Assembly: GCA_002104895.1 (NCBI GenBank)
Contig: MCFG01000182.1
Location: forward strand, 60,001-124,000
DNA from: Anaeromyces robustus
Taxonomy: Eukaryota > Neocallimastigomycota > Neocallimastigomycetes > Neocallimastigales > Neocallimastigaceae
Direction of reading: 5' to 3'
Length of the DNA: 64,000 nucleotides
This document shows positions 1 to 11,147 of this stretch, piece by piece. Under the pieces are notes generated by a model, which worked only from the letters and a program-made list of their open reading frames with translations, made no database searches and was not told the DNA's origin. Numbering within the stretch: position 1 is the stretch's first letter; each line of letters opens with the position of its first letter. Position numbers and translations under genes: made by a program.

Positions 1-332
1 AATTTTATAATAAAATTTGTTTAAAAAAAATATAAAACAATATATATTCAAATATAAAAAAAATAAAATTAAACAATATCTGATTCATTTATATATTAAT
101 TCATTATTCTAGATAGATAGAAGCAATGGTAATAATTAATATTGTAATAAATACTATCAACAATATGAATAAATAATATAAATATAAAAATTGTTCAAAA
201 TAAAATTTTTAAATGCAATATGTAATAAGAAAATTTTTTTTAATAAATATAATTAATTATTTTTCTCATTATTAGTTTTAAGTCAAAATCTTAATCATAA
301 TAAAAATTAATTAGGTATTTTTTTTGTGTTAT

Positions 333-361
333 TTTTTGGCTAAAACCTTAATAGCCAAAAA
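333..361. repeat. Perfect 10-bp inverted repeat (hairpin)
   Basis: The arm TTTTTGGCTA at 333-342 is exactly reverse-complementary to TAGCCAAAAA at 352-361, leaving a 9-nt loop. The GGC/GCC core is unusual in this almost pure A/T background. Function is unknown; it could be a relic of a small mobile element or a chance palindrome. Confidence 0.6.
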
Positions 362-677
362 TTTAATTAAAGATAAAATAATAATACAAATTATGATTTT
401 TGTAATTAAAAAAATAGTAAAATAAATTTTTTATGTATAATATTAACTAGGATAAATTAGGATAAATGATAACATTTCAGGTATTATGAATAAATGGTTT
501 CCAAATATTATCTCCAAATTTACTCCATTTTTAAATTTATTTAATCTTATTAATAAATACATTAAATATATTATTTTTTTTTTTAAATTTGTATCTAATT
601 GAAATACTGTTTATATATATTTTTTGATATTGAATATTATAATTATTTAATATTTATTCCAATTATTTTTATTACTT

Positions 678-699
678 TAGCGTTTTCAGAATAACGCTA
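678..699. repeat. Perfect 7-bp inverted repeat (hairpin)
   Basis: TAGCGTT at 678-684 pairs with AACGCTA at 693-699 around an 8-nt loop. Like the hairpin at 333-361 it has a GC core in AT-only surroundings. No nearby gene gives it an obvious terminator role. Confidence 0.55.
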
Positions 700-1330
700 T
701 TTAATAAATAAATTTTTTGAATTATGAATTAACCTAAAAAGTATTGTTTTCAATATAAATTGTAATAATAATATAAATACAAAAATATTATATAATATAA
801 AATATACAAAAAAAATATTTAAAAAGATATAAATTTATAATTTCAATAATATTAATTATTTCTAATAGTAATATATATACATATTTAAATATTAAATTTA
901 CTATATATTTAGCATACAATATATATTTCTTTATATATAAATATTTTATTAATATGTAAAAATAAAATAAAATACTTTTTACAATCAATAGATAATTTTA
1001 AATATAAATTAATAAAATATATTTGATTGTTGTAAAAAATGATTCATTTTACCTATTAAAAATTATACTTTTCGAATTTCCGTAATTTTAATGAAAAAAA
1101 TATTATAAATATTAAATTTTAAAAAAAATAAAAAATTTTATCATTAGAATTATTGGAAATGTTTTCAAATATAAAAATTAAAACCAAAATTTTGTACTAT
1201 TTGGATTTAATTTTTATAATGTTTTATAAAAATCTTTTATTAGTAGGAATTATAAATATTAAAAAAGTAACATAAAACTATAATAAAAATTCTTTCTTTT
1301 TTCTTTTTATTTTTTTTTTTTATGTGAATG

Positions 1331-1393
1331 TGTGTGTAGGTGTGTGTAGGTGTGTGTAGGTGTATACACTGTATATGTGTAAACCTACACACA
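1331..1393. repeat. Three 10-bp TGTGTGTAGG repeats plus inverted copy
   Basis: TGTGTGTAGG occurs three times head to tail at 1331-1360. Its exact reverse complement CCTACACACA lies at 1384-1393. With the flanking T/A the arms are 11 bp (1351-1361 and 1383-1393), and an inner ACAC/GTGT pairing is possible, so a single strand could fold into a hairpin. The unit is G-rich on one strand, loosely like irregular TG-type telomere repeats, but three copies are too few to call it telomeric. It lies just upstream of the broken primase-helicase. Confidence 0.6.
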
Positions 1394-1562
1394 TACAATT
1401 ATATATATATTACTATTAATAAAATATTTATATGTGTATTTAATATTAAGTTTATTTAATTTATTTATTTATTTTAGATATATATATTTATTTGTTTGTT
1501 ATAGTACTAATATTAGTAATAATACTAATAAATAAATAAATAAATAAATTAGATAAATATAG

Positions 1563-1667
1563 CATACACACACTGAAGGAGGGAGTGATGAGCACTACTA
1601 CGTCGCACAACTACTTATGGAGAAGGAGTATCGTGACATGTTCAGTACTTTGAAGACATGTTACTGA
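1563..1667 (+). pseudogene. Short GC-richer relic upstream of the primase-helicase
   Basis: About 100 bp stand out by a GC content near 45 percent in a region otherwise about 10-15 percent GC. The frame through 1575 is open to a TGA at 1665 and reads residues such as HYYVAQLLMEKEYRDMF. This loosely resembles the N-terminal segment of D5-type primases, where an Asp/His-x-x-Ala-x-hydrophobic-x6-Tyr pattern precedes the helicase. The helicase frame immediately downstream is a different one, so if the two belong together a frameshift separates them. The family link of this piece is inference only. Confidence 0.3.
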
Positions 1668-2827
1668 TATATGGACAATATCAAAATTTATTCATGTTAA
1701 TATTATTCCATTAATTTATAAATTAACAACTAATACAAATATAAATATTAATAATTTAGTGAGAATAATAAAGTTACATTTATCTAACATAACAACTAAA
1801 TCCCCATTATTTGAACAATTAATGACTATGTTATATGAGAAAGATTTTAAATTTAGATTAGATAAAAAACCTATAATAAGATTCAAGAATTTAGTTTATG
1901 ATGTTGATAAAGATAAAGTAAGAAATGGAATTCCATTGGATTTTTGTTCAAAGAGTACTAATTATGATTTTTATATTCCTAAACAAGAAGAGTTAAATGA
2001 AGTTAATAATTTTATATCTAGATTAATGCCGAAAAAAAATATAAGAGAATTTCTACTAAAAATATTAGGGAGTTTATTATTTCCAGGAAATATAGATAGA
2101 ATAATGTTATTTTTTATAGGAATAGGTAGGAATGGAAAATCAGCTTTGGTAAATTTATTAAGTTTTGCGATGGGTGAATATGCGTCAAAACCAAATGTAT
2201 CATTATTTTTAGGAAAATCTATTGATAGTAGTAAAGCAGATCCTAATTTAATACATATAGATTCAACTAGAGTTGCAATATGTGAAGAGCCTGATAATAG
2301 AAATGTATCTATTACAGGTGTATGTAAAGCAATAACTGGTAATGTAGGATTTATTACTGGAAGAGATTTATATAAATCATTAACTAAAGTGTATGCTAAT
2401 TTAGTTCCAATTATTTGTAGTAATAATAAACTAACAATTATTAACTTAGATAAGGCTTTGGTTGATAGAATTATTGTTATACCTTTTCCTAAATATATGT
2501 TAGATGTAAATTCTAAAAATGAACAAGTTGAAGAAATAATATGGCAAGGAAATAATTCAGAGAAATATGCTATGACTTTCATGTATATACTTATGGATGC
2601 ATTAAGAAAATATAAAAAAGAATCTTTAATAATTCCTAATGAAGTTAAAAAAGCTACTAAAGAGTTTATTTTGAAAGGTGATTCAGTTGGAAGATTTATT
2701 AAAGATAAATTAGTAGAGTCAGAGGGAATAGAAATTAATATTGATATAGTTTGGAATAAATATAAACAATGGTATAAATTGTATGTTAATGAAAATAAAA
2801 ACTGTGCACACACATACACATACACAC

Positions 2828-2861
<34 letters not shown>

Positions 2862-2919
2862 AAAACAAATAAATAAACAATATACTACATTTTGTATATA
2901 TATATATATAAATAAATAA
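1654..2919 (+). pseudogene. D5/SF3-type primase-helicase fragment
   Basis: The frame is open from 1654. The first start-like codon is GTG at 1759, so no normal start is present and the gene is probably truncated or frameshifted. A D5-N-like segment (KPIIRFKNLVYDV, about 1867-1905) is followed by a superfamily 3 helicase core: Walker A GIGRNGKSA (about 2119-2145), Walker B VAICEE (about 2268-2290), motif C LVPIICSNN (2401-2427), and an Arg-containing VDRIIVIPF (about 2461-2487). A C-terminal region typical of viral primases runs to about 2805. The frame then enters a CA-rich stretch and a poly-A run, giving a meaningless HTYTYTQ-polyLys tail. Family knowledge: such ATPases unwind DNA at replication forks in large DNA viruses, virophages, Polintons and some plasmids. 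I infer an endogenised giant-virus- or Polinton-like remnant. The motifs are intact, so decay may be recent. Confidence 0.75.
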
Positions 2920-3172
2920 ATAAATAAAAATAATAATAAAAATATTTATAAAACAAATAGATAATAGAGTATAAAAATTAAAAATTCATAATAGTATAAA
3001 ACCATGAAATAAAAAATTTTAACCAAAAAGTTAAAAGTCATTACTATTATAATTATAATTATATATATATATATATATATATTTTCATTTATTATTTTTA
3101 TTATTTTTATTTTTTTTATTTTTTTTATTTTATTTTTATTTTTTTTTTTTTTTATTTTTATTTTTATTATTT

Positions 3173-3256
<84 letters not shown>

Positions 3257-3300
3257 TTATGCTTTTCCTTCCTTATAAAAAATAGTAAAATAGTATTAAT
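2920..3300. repeat. AT spacer with (TTTA)n microsatellite
   Basis: Simple A/T sequence without a gene, ending in about 20 uninterrupted TTTA tetranucleotides (roughly 3173-3258). Confidence 0.7.
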
Positions 3301-3308
3301 TTCTTGCT

Positions 3309-3562
<254 letters not shown>

Positions 3563-3639
3563 ATTATTAATTATTATTATATTATTATAATTACAGAAAT
3601 AATAAAAGTAGAAACAGATTAAGTATGACAGTGTAACAG

Positions 3640-4107
3640 TCTCACTGTCAGAAAAATACAAATTAAAATCAAATATTCCATTAAAAAAATCACAAGAAAT
3701 ATTAAATAAGGAAGATATTAATGATATTAATATTAATAATAAAGATAATATTGGAAATGATACAGAAAGTTAAAGAGAAATAATTGAAAACACTCACCCT
3801 AGCACTAATGATGAAGAAGATAATAACGATATGTATGATGAAAATTCAGATCTTGAACTTCTGGACAGTTTAGTAAAAGAAATTGAAAATGAATTAAAAA
3901 GTGAATATAATGAATTAATAAATAATTCTAATAGTAAAGATAAAAACATTTCTTCATATATTAAAGAAGAAAATTTAACTTAAAAGGAAAATAATATAGG
4001 TGAAATTAAAAAGAAAGAAAATAATATAGGTGAAATTAAAAACCAACAACAACAATTACCACTGCAACAACTATTACACCAACAACTGCACCAACAACTA
4101 CATTAGT

Positions 4108-4149
<42 letters not shown>

Positions 4150-5861
4150 AACAACAATAACACCACCAGCAACTGTTAATAATAAAAATCAAGAAAATAT
4201 TAGTAATAATGGAAAAGAAACAAAATCTACTATCTCTAATGAAATCAATGTAATCACTGAATCTAACAAAAATAATAAATCCGAAAAAAAAAATAAAAGA
4301 TGAAGAAAATAAAACAGCTGACATTTCAGTGGATAATCAAGAAAATATGGAAAATTCAGTACAAGAAAAAGCTTTAAGTGAAAAAAGATTTTATAATATC
4401 TGATATCATATTAAAAATTCTACGGAAATATCTGTGGATAGTAATGATAAAAATGAAAATAATGAAACATCTAATTCTGCTAGTGAATCAAAGAGTTTAA
4501 TTAGTAATAAATCAATGAATAAATCAATAACAAAAAAGAGAATAGGACTTCATGAATATGATATGAGGATGGCGCAAAAGAAAACAAATGATGATAAAGA
4601 TTCAGAAAGTGAACGTAATAATATATATTAAAATCATCAATATCTATACCAACTAATGCATCTACATCTACTTTTTCTAAACAAAGTTTATTACAATAGT
4701 ATAAATTATTATTTTTAGAACTTGAAAACATATTAGAAGAAAAATCAAATATTAATTCTTACTTTCCAATTGATTATGATACTGAAGAAATATATGGTAT
4801 TACTTTAAGTAAACCTGTTCGACAAAATATCGATATTGAACTTGAAAAGGAAATTAAAAGTGAAAAAAAAGAAAGACAGAGAACATTTTGAACATTATAA
4901 AGAAAGCGAGTTTTCAAAAAATAAAAGTAAATATCTATTTTAAATATATATATATATATATATATTTGTTGTGATAATTCTTTAATTTTTTATATAATTA
5001 AATTTTTTTATATTAATATTTAATTATTTTTTTTTTTTTTCTATGAAAAAAAAATTAAAAGGATTACATAAGGATGTTTCATCAAAAATAGTATATTTGA
5101 TGGAATAAATTCACCCCATATATCACCAAGATTACCAAATAAATCATTTTCATTATCACAAAAATATATGGAAATGAAAAACAAAAAGTTTTATGAGTTT
5201 AAAAAATGAAAATAAAGATGAAAAATTACAAGGAAATACTACTAATGAAAATAATTATAAAACTCATATAGAAAAAAAATATTATTATTAAAGATGATAA
5301 AATGATTAATATAACTCCAAATAATGAAAATAGAAATAATCCTACAACTTCTAATGATTTTAATTATAATAAAAATTCACATCTTCGTGACTATCTAGAT
5401 TAAAATAATCATAGATGGAAAGAAATATTAGAAGTAGTAAAAATAGTAAAGATTTCAGAGATGCTAGATGTTCTTGGGATAATAGAGATAGAAATTCATA
5501 TCGAGATTATTATGATCATGATCATGAATATAATTATGATTATGATTATGATTATCGAACAAATAATCGAGAAAGAGATAGAGAACGTGGAAAAGATGAT
5601 TTAAGAGATATACGAGATTACAGAGACTATAGAAATATTAGAGACTTTCGTTATCGTCATTATCGTGAATCTCATGATTTTAGAGATAATCGAGGCCTTT
5701 ATCACTATAATAGTCCAAGAGATCCAAGAGATTTAAGAGACCCAAGAGACCCAAAAGACCCAAAAGACCAAAGAAACCAAAGAGTCATTCACATCAATAT
5801 CTTCAATAAATACTAATAATAATAATCAATCAATCAATCAAAATCAAATAATTCAGAATTC

Positions 5862-5898
<37 letters not shown>

Positions 5899-7010
5899 GT
5901 CATAATAATCTATCATCTACATCATCTTCATTATCAACAGTAATAACATCAGGAAGTATGTTAAGCAAAAAGAAAATAACCAAAATAAATTAAAACCTAT
6001 AATAAAACAAAAAATAAATAGTAATGGATCTAATATTAATACGAATAAAATAAATAAAGCATATACTCCAATTAGTAATTTAAATAATAATTCTAATAAT
6101 AGCATTAATAATAATAATATTAATAAAATCAACAGTACAACAAATGTCATTAATACTACTATCGTATCTAATAATTATAATATAATGAAAATAAAAAAAG
6201 ATAATAATATTCATTCTTCTAATTCTAATATATCATCCATAAATACAAATATAAATAAATCAAAATCAGAAGAAAAAAAGGAAAATACAACAAAGGATAT
6301 AAAAGAAACAAAATTGGACAATCATATCATTACTACATTTAATTCATCAAATTCTACAACAAAACTACAATAGAAATTCAAAAAATAAAAATGATAACTT
6401 AATCAACCAAAAATAATAACAATAATAACAATAATAACAATAAAAATAATAATAATAATAATAATAATAACCAACTTATATCACCAGCATTAACATCAGT
6501 AGCTTCTTCTTTAAATACCAAAAATAATAAAGAATCAAAAATAATGGAAATGATAGTCATATAAAAAATCAAAAATCCGAAAATGACTTTTCTACTGGAA
6601 ATAATAATGCAACAACTACTTCTTCTTCATCTTCAACATCAGCTAATAATATAAATATAAATAAAAAGTATATGAATTGAAGATATAATTCGTATGACAA
6701 AGACTATTGGAATAATGATAATAGAATAGATTCCATTTACAGTAGACATTATAAAAATAAAAATAATCAATTAAAAAATAGTGATGATATGGATAATGAT
6801 AATGATAATCTTAATGATCAAGATCTTCAAACAGAATTAATATCACGTAATGATAGAGATAGTTATCGTTATCGTGATAAAGATGATTATAAAACCGTAA
6901 TGATGAATAATTGTTGGAGAAGAAATTATAATCCTTCACGAGATATGCAAAATAATCCTAATATAAGAGATCGATGAGATTAGAAGAGATCAAGTTTTTA
7001 AAAATAATTG
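3640..7010 (+). pseudogene. Degenerate low-complexity gene (Asn/Thr/Ser and Arg-Asp rich)
   Basis: Plus-strand coding character persists for 3.4 kb but shifts between frames, with in-frame TAA codons (for example about 3772-3774) and several frameshifts at homopolymers. In order it shows: acidic Asn/Glu-rich segments (3700-4030); a polythreonine run (about 4100-4150); a Lys/Asn/Ser-rich segment; a motif KKRIGLHEYDMRMAQKK (about 4530-4580); an Arg/Asp/Tyr-rich stretch with RDYRDYR-type repeats and a final series of DPRDPKDPKD (5415-5790); Asn/Ser-rich pieces (5800-6660); and a second Asp/Arg-rich block (6789-6977). No single frame exceeds 133 codons. The short hydrophobic-x-EY element loosely recalls tails of Set3/MLL5-like proteins, but that is only a hint. 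I call it a pseudogene; an assembly with uncorrected indels is the main alternative, though the in-frame stops argue against indels alone. Confidence 0.6.
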
Positions 7011-7130
7011 AGATTTTAGAAAATCTCAGAAAAATTATATTAAAATTTTGTTAATAGTAATATAATAATTATAATAATTTTTTTTAAATATATTAATAAT
7101 TTTTATTTTTTCATTAACTATAGTAATAAT

Positions 7131-7169
<39 letters not shown>

Positions 7170-9000
7170 ACAACAATCAATAATATTAATATTTAATTTA
7201 AAATATTTTTCTATATCTTTTTTTTTATTTCATTATTATTTATTCTTTATTAATTTATCAAATTTTATTTTATTTTAATAATTATTAATAATTTTTTAAA
7301 AAAAGATTTTCTAAAAAGAAAAAATTTTTTATGTAAGATTTTTCCCTTTTATAATTAAGAATTGAAACAATAAAATATACAATAATAAATAAACATTTAT
7401 TTTAAATAAAATTAATTAGTATAATATCTTTTTTTTTTTTTAATATTGTTGATTATATTAAAAATATAAAATAATGAAAACAAAAAATAATAATAATAAT
7501 AATAATCTTTTTTTTTTTTTTTTTTTCAATCTTTTTTATACTTTTAATAATATAAAAATATTCATTAATTTATTTTATTCTTTTTGTAATTTGATATATA
7601 TATTTTTTTTTTCAAATATTTTAATATATATATATATACATATATATAAAAGGTTAATTTAAAACAAATACATATATATTTAAATATTAAATATATAAAA
7701 AGTATTAACTATCTATAATTAATAAAATACATATAAATTGTATAATTTAAAAAAAAAAATAAAATATTATATTTGTAATAAAAAAATTTCTTTGAATATA
7801 TTTTTTTTTTTAAAAAAAAATTTTTTTTTGTCTTCTATTAAAAATTATTCCTCTATAAATTCTTCAGTTAGAAATTTTTCCTTATTTCGACTTTTGTTTC
7901 TATTTTTTTTTCTCTCTCTCTCTTTAATTAAAAAAAAAAAAAAAAAAATATTATAAATTGTTTAAAACTAATAAAGAATCCAATCACTTTAATTAATAAA
8001 TTAATTAATTATTGTTAAGTATCTAAAAAAAATGTTTTTTTATATTTTATTTTATTGTTTTGATGAACTTAAAAATAAAAAATAAAAAGTATTAAATAAA
8101 ACAATTTTTTTTTTCATTTTTTAGTTTTATATTATTTATAGAAACTTTTTTTATATAATATATTTGTTAATTATAATAAATTAAAAACTTTATAAAAAAA
8201 AGTAATAATAATTACTATATATATTAATAAGAATTTAGATAAAAATTAAGTAAATAAAAATAAAAATAGAAATAGAAATGGAATATTAAATTATTAAAAA
8301 ATTTTTAATTTAATACTTAAACTTAAAGCAATTAATAAATAAAGAAGAAAAAAAAAAAAAAAGAAAAAGAAAAAGAAAAGAAAGAATTTTTTTTTATTAA
8401 TTTAATTTTTCTTTTTAGTTGTATATCAAATATAAACTTATTATTTACTTTTTAATATAAATTATCTCTTATATCAATTTATATGTATATATTGAATTTA
8501 AAAAAAATATTTATATATGATAAACTTGATAATTTAATAATTGTAAAACTCAAATTTTTATAAATTTATTTAATTAGCCTTATAAAATTTGAATACTACT
8601 TTCCAAAGTATAAAATAATGTTGTAAATAAAAATAAATAAAAATAAATAAGTACAACAATAGATTTTTGTCTTTGTATTTAGTATTAATAAAGTATATAT
8701 TCTCAATTTTTTTATAAATATGATAAAATTTTTTCTTTTTTAATAATGAAAGAAGAAATAGAATTTCAATTGCTATATAAACAAAATAAAGTAATTGAAA
8801 TTCTTTATATATATATTATTAATAAATGAAGACCACCACCATTAGTAATTTTTATTAATAATGAAAATTTTGAGTATTTGATTAAAGAATTATTATAAGG
8901 ATTAGAATCAAAATTTATAAGGATTAGAATTAAAAATAAGATTGGTGATAAATTATTATAATTATGGTTTAACAAATATATATATAGTTTTATCAATTAT
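7011..9000. other. AT-rich desert
   Basis: No supported gene. Open frames at 7474-7662 and 7738-7956 consist of Phe/Ile/Lys/Asn runs from T and A tracts. The minus-strand frame 8805-8996 may be a continuation in another frame of the relic at 9001-9660. An inverted repeat lies at 8761-8803. Confidence 0.55.
8761..8803. repeat. Perfect 11-bp inverted repeat
   Basis: GAATTTCAATT at 8761-8771 is the exact reverse complement of AATTGAAATTC at 8793-8803, separated by 21 nt. It lies close to the 3' end of the minus-strand relic. Nearby, at about 8890-8940, a TATAAGGATTAGAAT segment is directly duplicated. Confidence 0.5.
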
Positions 9001-9660
9001 TTACTGTTTACTATTTATTAGATTTGATTCATAATTATTAATTAATACTTTGTGTTTTATAATTATATCAACTTTATTAATATATAAATATATTTTATGA
9101 TTAGTAAAATTCAATACATTTAAATTTAAAATTCCATAATTTCTTTGAATGTTATAATAGACTCTAATAAAGTATTTTGATTTTTTTTCTATTAATGTTT
9201 CAAAATAATTTTTATTGTTTAATGTAATTATTGCTGAAATCTCTTATATTTAATAATTTATTTCATTTTTTTTTTCAAAATAATTATAGTAGTAGTCAAT
9301 GTTAGTATCAATATATACTAATTTAATCCTATAATAATTTAACGAAGTATTCTTTTATTCTTAAAATTATTATTATTTTTTTTTTTTCAATTCACATGAA
9401 CACATGAAATATATATAATTTAATATATTGAGACCATAAATAATAGATTTATTTATACATCCATTACATAAAACTATGTAACTATTATTTTCTAAAAAAT
9501 TATTATGGAAAAATGAAATAATATTAATTAAAGTTTCGAATATATTAAAATAATTAAATTCATTTATAATTTGTATATATTACAATTGAATTATATATAT
9601 TAATTTTAAAAAATATTAAATTTTTTTTTTATATGTTTTAAATAAAGACTTTCGGATTTC
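9001..9660 (-). pseudogene. Decayed minus-strand gene relic, family unknown
   Basis: One minus-strand frame stays coding-like for 220 codons with only five internal TAA codons, near 9616, 9580, 9355, 9250 and 9244, before a TAA at 9001. In sequence this A/T-rich, stops should appear about every ten codons. The translated segments have mixed composition with Cys, Gly, Arg, His and Val (for example NNSYIVLCNGCINKSIIYG and KKSKYFIRVYYNIQRNYG), unlike the random Ile/Asn/Tyr of nearby frames. I do not recognise the family. The open stretches are about 74, 34 and 80 codons. It is probably a substitution-decayed pseudogene; no start or intact paralogue is visible here. Confidence 0.4.
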
Positions 9661-10007
9661 CTATTAGATAAATATTAATTATATATAATTATATATTAAT
9701 TTATAATATAATATATTAACTTTATATATATATATAATGATAAGTATTAAATTTTGAATATAATAATTAATAATGAATTAATATTTTAATTATTAATTTA
9801 ATATATATTTCAATATATTTCAATATATTCCAATAGTTACAATTATAATTATTAAAGAAATATACTAGAAGAATATAATTGTGTAATGTTAAAAAAAAAT
9901 AAAAGGGAAAAGAAAAAAAAAAAAAAAAAAAAACTATAATATATAGAAATTATAGAAGAAAAAAATAATTTTAAAATAATAATAATAATAATAATAAAGT
10001 AACAAAA
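9661..10007. other. Spacer upstream of the secreted-protein gene
   Basis: A/T-only sequence ending in A-rich runs (9910-9935) and (AAT)n just before the start codon at 10008. It probably holds the promoter and 5' leader, but no specific element can be picked out. Confidence 0.4.
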
Positions 10008-11147
10008 ATGAGAATAGATTTATTAAGTATATTATATATATTATATTTTTCATATATAACATATGGACAAGATAATCAAAATAATAATAATTCAAATAAA
10101 AAAATAACAAGTAACAATGATATAACAAAAATAAAGGATTCTTCATTATTAAATAACCTACAAACTAGTCCAGCAAATATTAAACAAGATAATAATATTC
10201 AAAAAAATAAATCTCTCTCTACTTCAATTTCATCTTCAACTTCAACTTCAACAATATCCAATATTGTTAGTACTAATGTACCTACAAATGTTAATGAAGA
10301 AGCTATTATAAATGATAATGGTTTACCAAAAGAAATACAGGAAAAACTTAAAGGTTTTTTTGCCATAGATAAAGAAGAGTATAATGATAAAGATAAGGAT
10401 AATCAAAGATGTATGAAAACATTATTAGCAAATATATTTTACCCAACATCTTTTTCAAAAACTAGTTTAAAACAATATTTTAATACAGTATGTAATCAAC
10501 AAACAAATCTTTCTGCTTTAAAATATTTAAAAGAACAAATAGATCATGATAATGGAAATCTTTGTAATAGTAATGGACCTAATTATGTAAATTTATTAAA
10601 TATTATAAAACTCAATTATTATATGAATTGTATAAAGGATGTAGAGACGGGTGAATATTGTTATAATTATTATGAAAAATTAATATTAAATCCCGAAACT
10701 GGTAATTATTATAATAAACTTGGAAGTCATTGTAATGATATAACATTTGATTATACAAATGAAGAAAAACCTACTCGTTTAAAACAACAATTAACTTATT
10801 GTCAAAAAATAACAATTTTTGCTAATAAACAACTTTTAAAAATAACATCGAAAGATGATATTAATACGGAAATATATTATGATAATGATAATATTTATAA
10901 ATTATCAGCTAAAAAAGCAAGTAGTGTACCTGATTTTTTAGTAGCTATGAGTAATTGTCAAGGTGAAAAATTTAATGAATATTTTCTTGAACATAAAAAT
11001 AATAATACTCTTGAATACCAAAATGCAAAGCAATTAATCGATTTAGGATTAATAATAAATGATGCAAAAACAATATTTATAAATAAAAAAGTATTTTTGT
11101 TAAACATTACCATAATAATGTTTATAGCATATCACATTTTAGTTTAA
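10008..11147 (+). CDS. Secreted, probably GPI-anchored eight-cysteine protein
   Basis: A single-exon 379-residue protein. Residues 1-20 (MRIDLLSILYILYFSYITYG) form a clear signal peptide. Residues about 21-115 are a low-complexity Asn/Ser/Thr linker likely to be O-glycosylated. Residues about 110-320 form a folded domain with eight cysteines (first near residue 135, last near 317), enough for four disulfides, with many Tyr/Asn. The C-terminus ends in a hydrophobic tail (VFLLNITIIMFIAYHILV) directly at the stop, preceded by small and polar residues, as in GPI-attachment signals. I infer a cell-surface protein of a fungal wall or membrane. The family is not recognised with certainty, and no enzymatic motif is visible. 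The stop is TAA at 11145-11147. Confidence 0.8.
   Translation: MRIDLLSILYILYFSYITYGQDNQNNNNSNKKITSNNDITKIKDSSLLNNLQTSPANIKQDNNIQKNKSLSTSISSSTSTSTISNIVSTNVPTNVNEEAIINDNGLPKEIQEKLKGFFAIDKEEYNDKDKDNQRCMKTLLANIFYPTSFSKTSLKQYFNTVCNQQTNLSALKYLKEQIDHDNGNLCNSNGPNYVNLLNIIKLNYYMNCIKDVETGEYCYNYYEKLILNPETGNYYNKLGSHCNDITFDYTNEEKPTRLKQQLTYCQKITIFANKQLLKITSKDDINTEIYYDNDNIYKLSAKKASSVPDFLVAMSNCQGEKFNEYFLEHKNNNTLEYQNAKQLIDLGLIINDAKTIFINKKVFLLNITIIMFIAYHILV

Larger units (their letters stand above)
1..1562. other. AT-rich non-coding stretch
   Basis: No gene is supported here. The only longer open frame (788-988, minus) is almost entirely Ile/Tyr/Leu from AT repeats. The stretch holds two perfect GC-containing hairpins and a TG-rich repeat cluster, listed separately. 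Confidence 0.6.

Noticed and set aside
1971-2825. 284-codon open frame on the minus strand opposite the helicase
   Set aside because: It is the antisense shadow of the SF3 helicase frame; its Leu/Ser/Ile-rich translation has no motif, while the plus strand has all helicase motifs.
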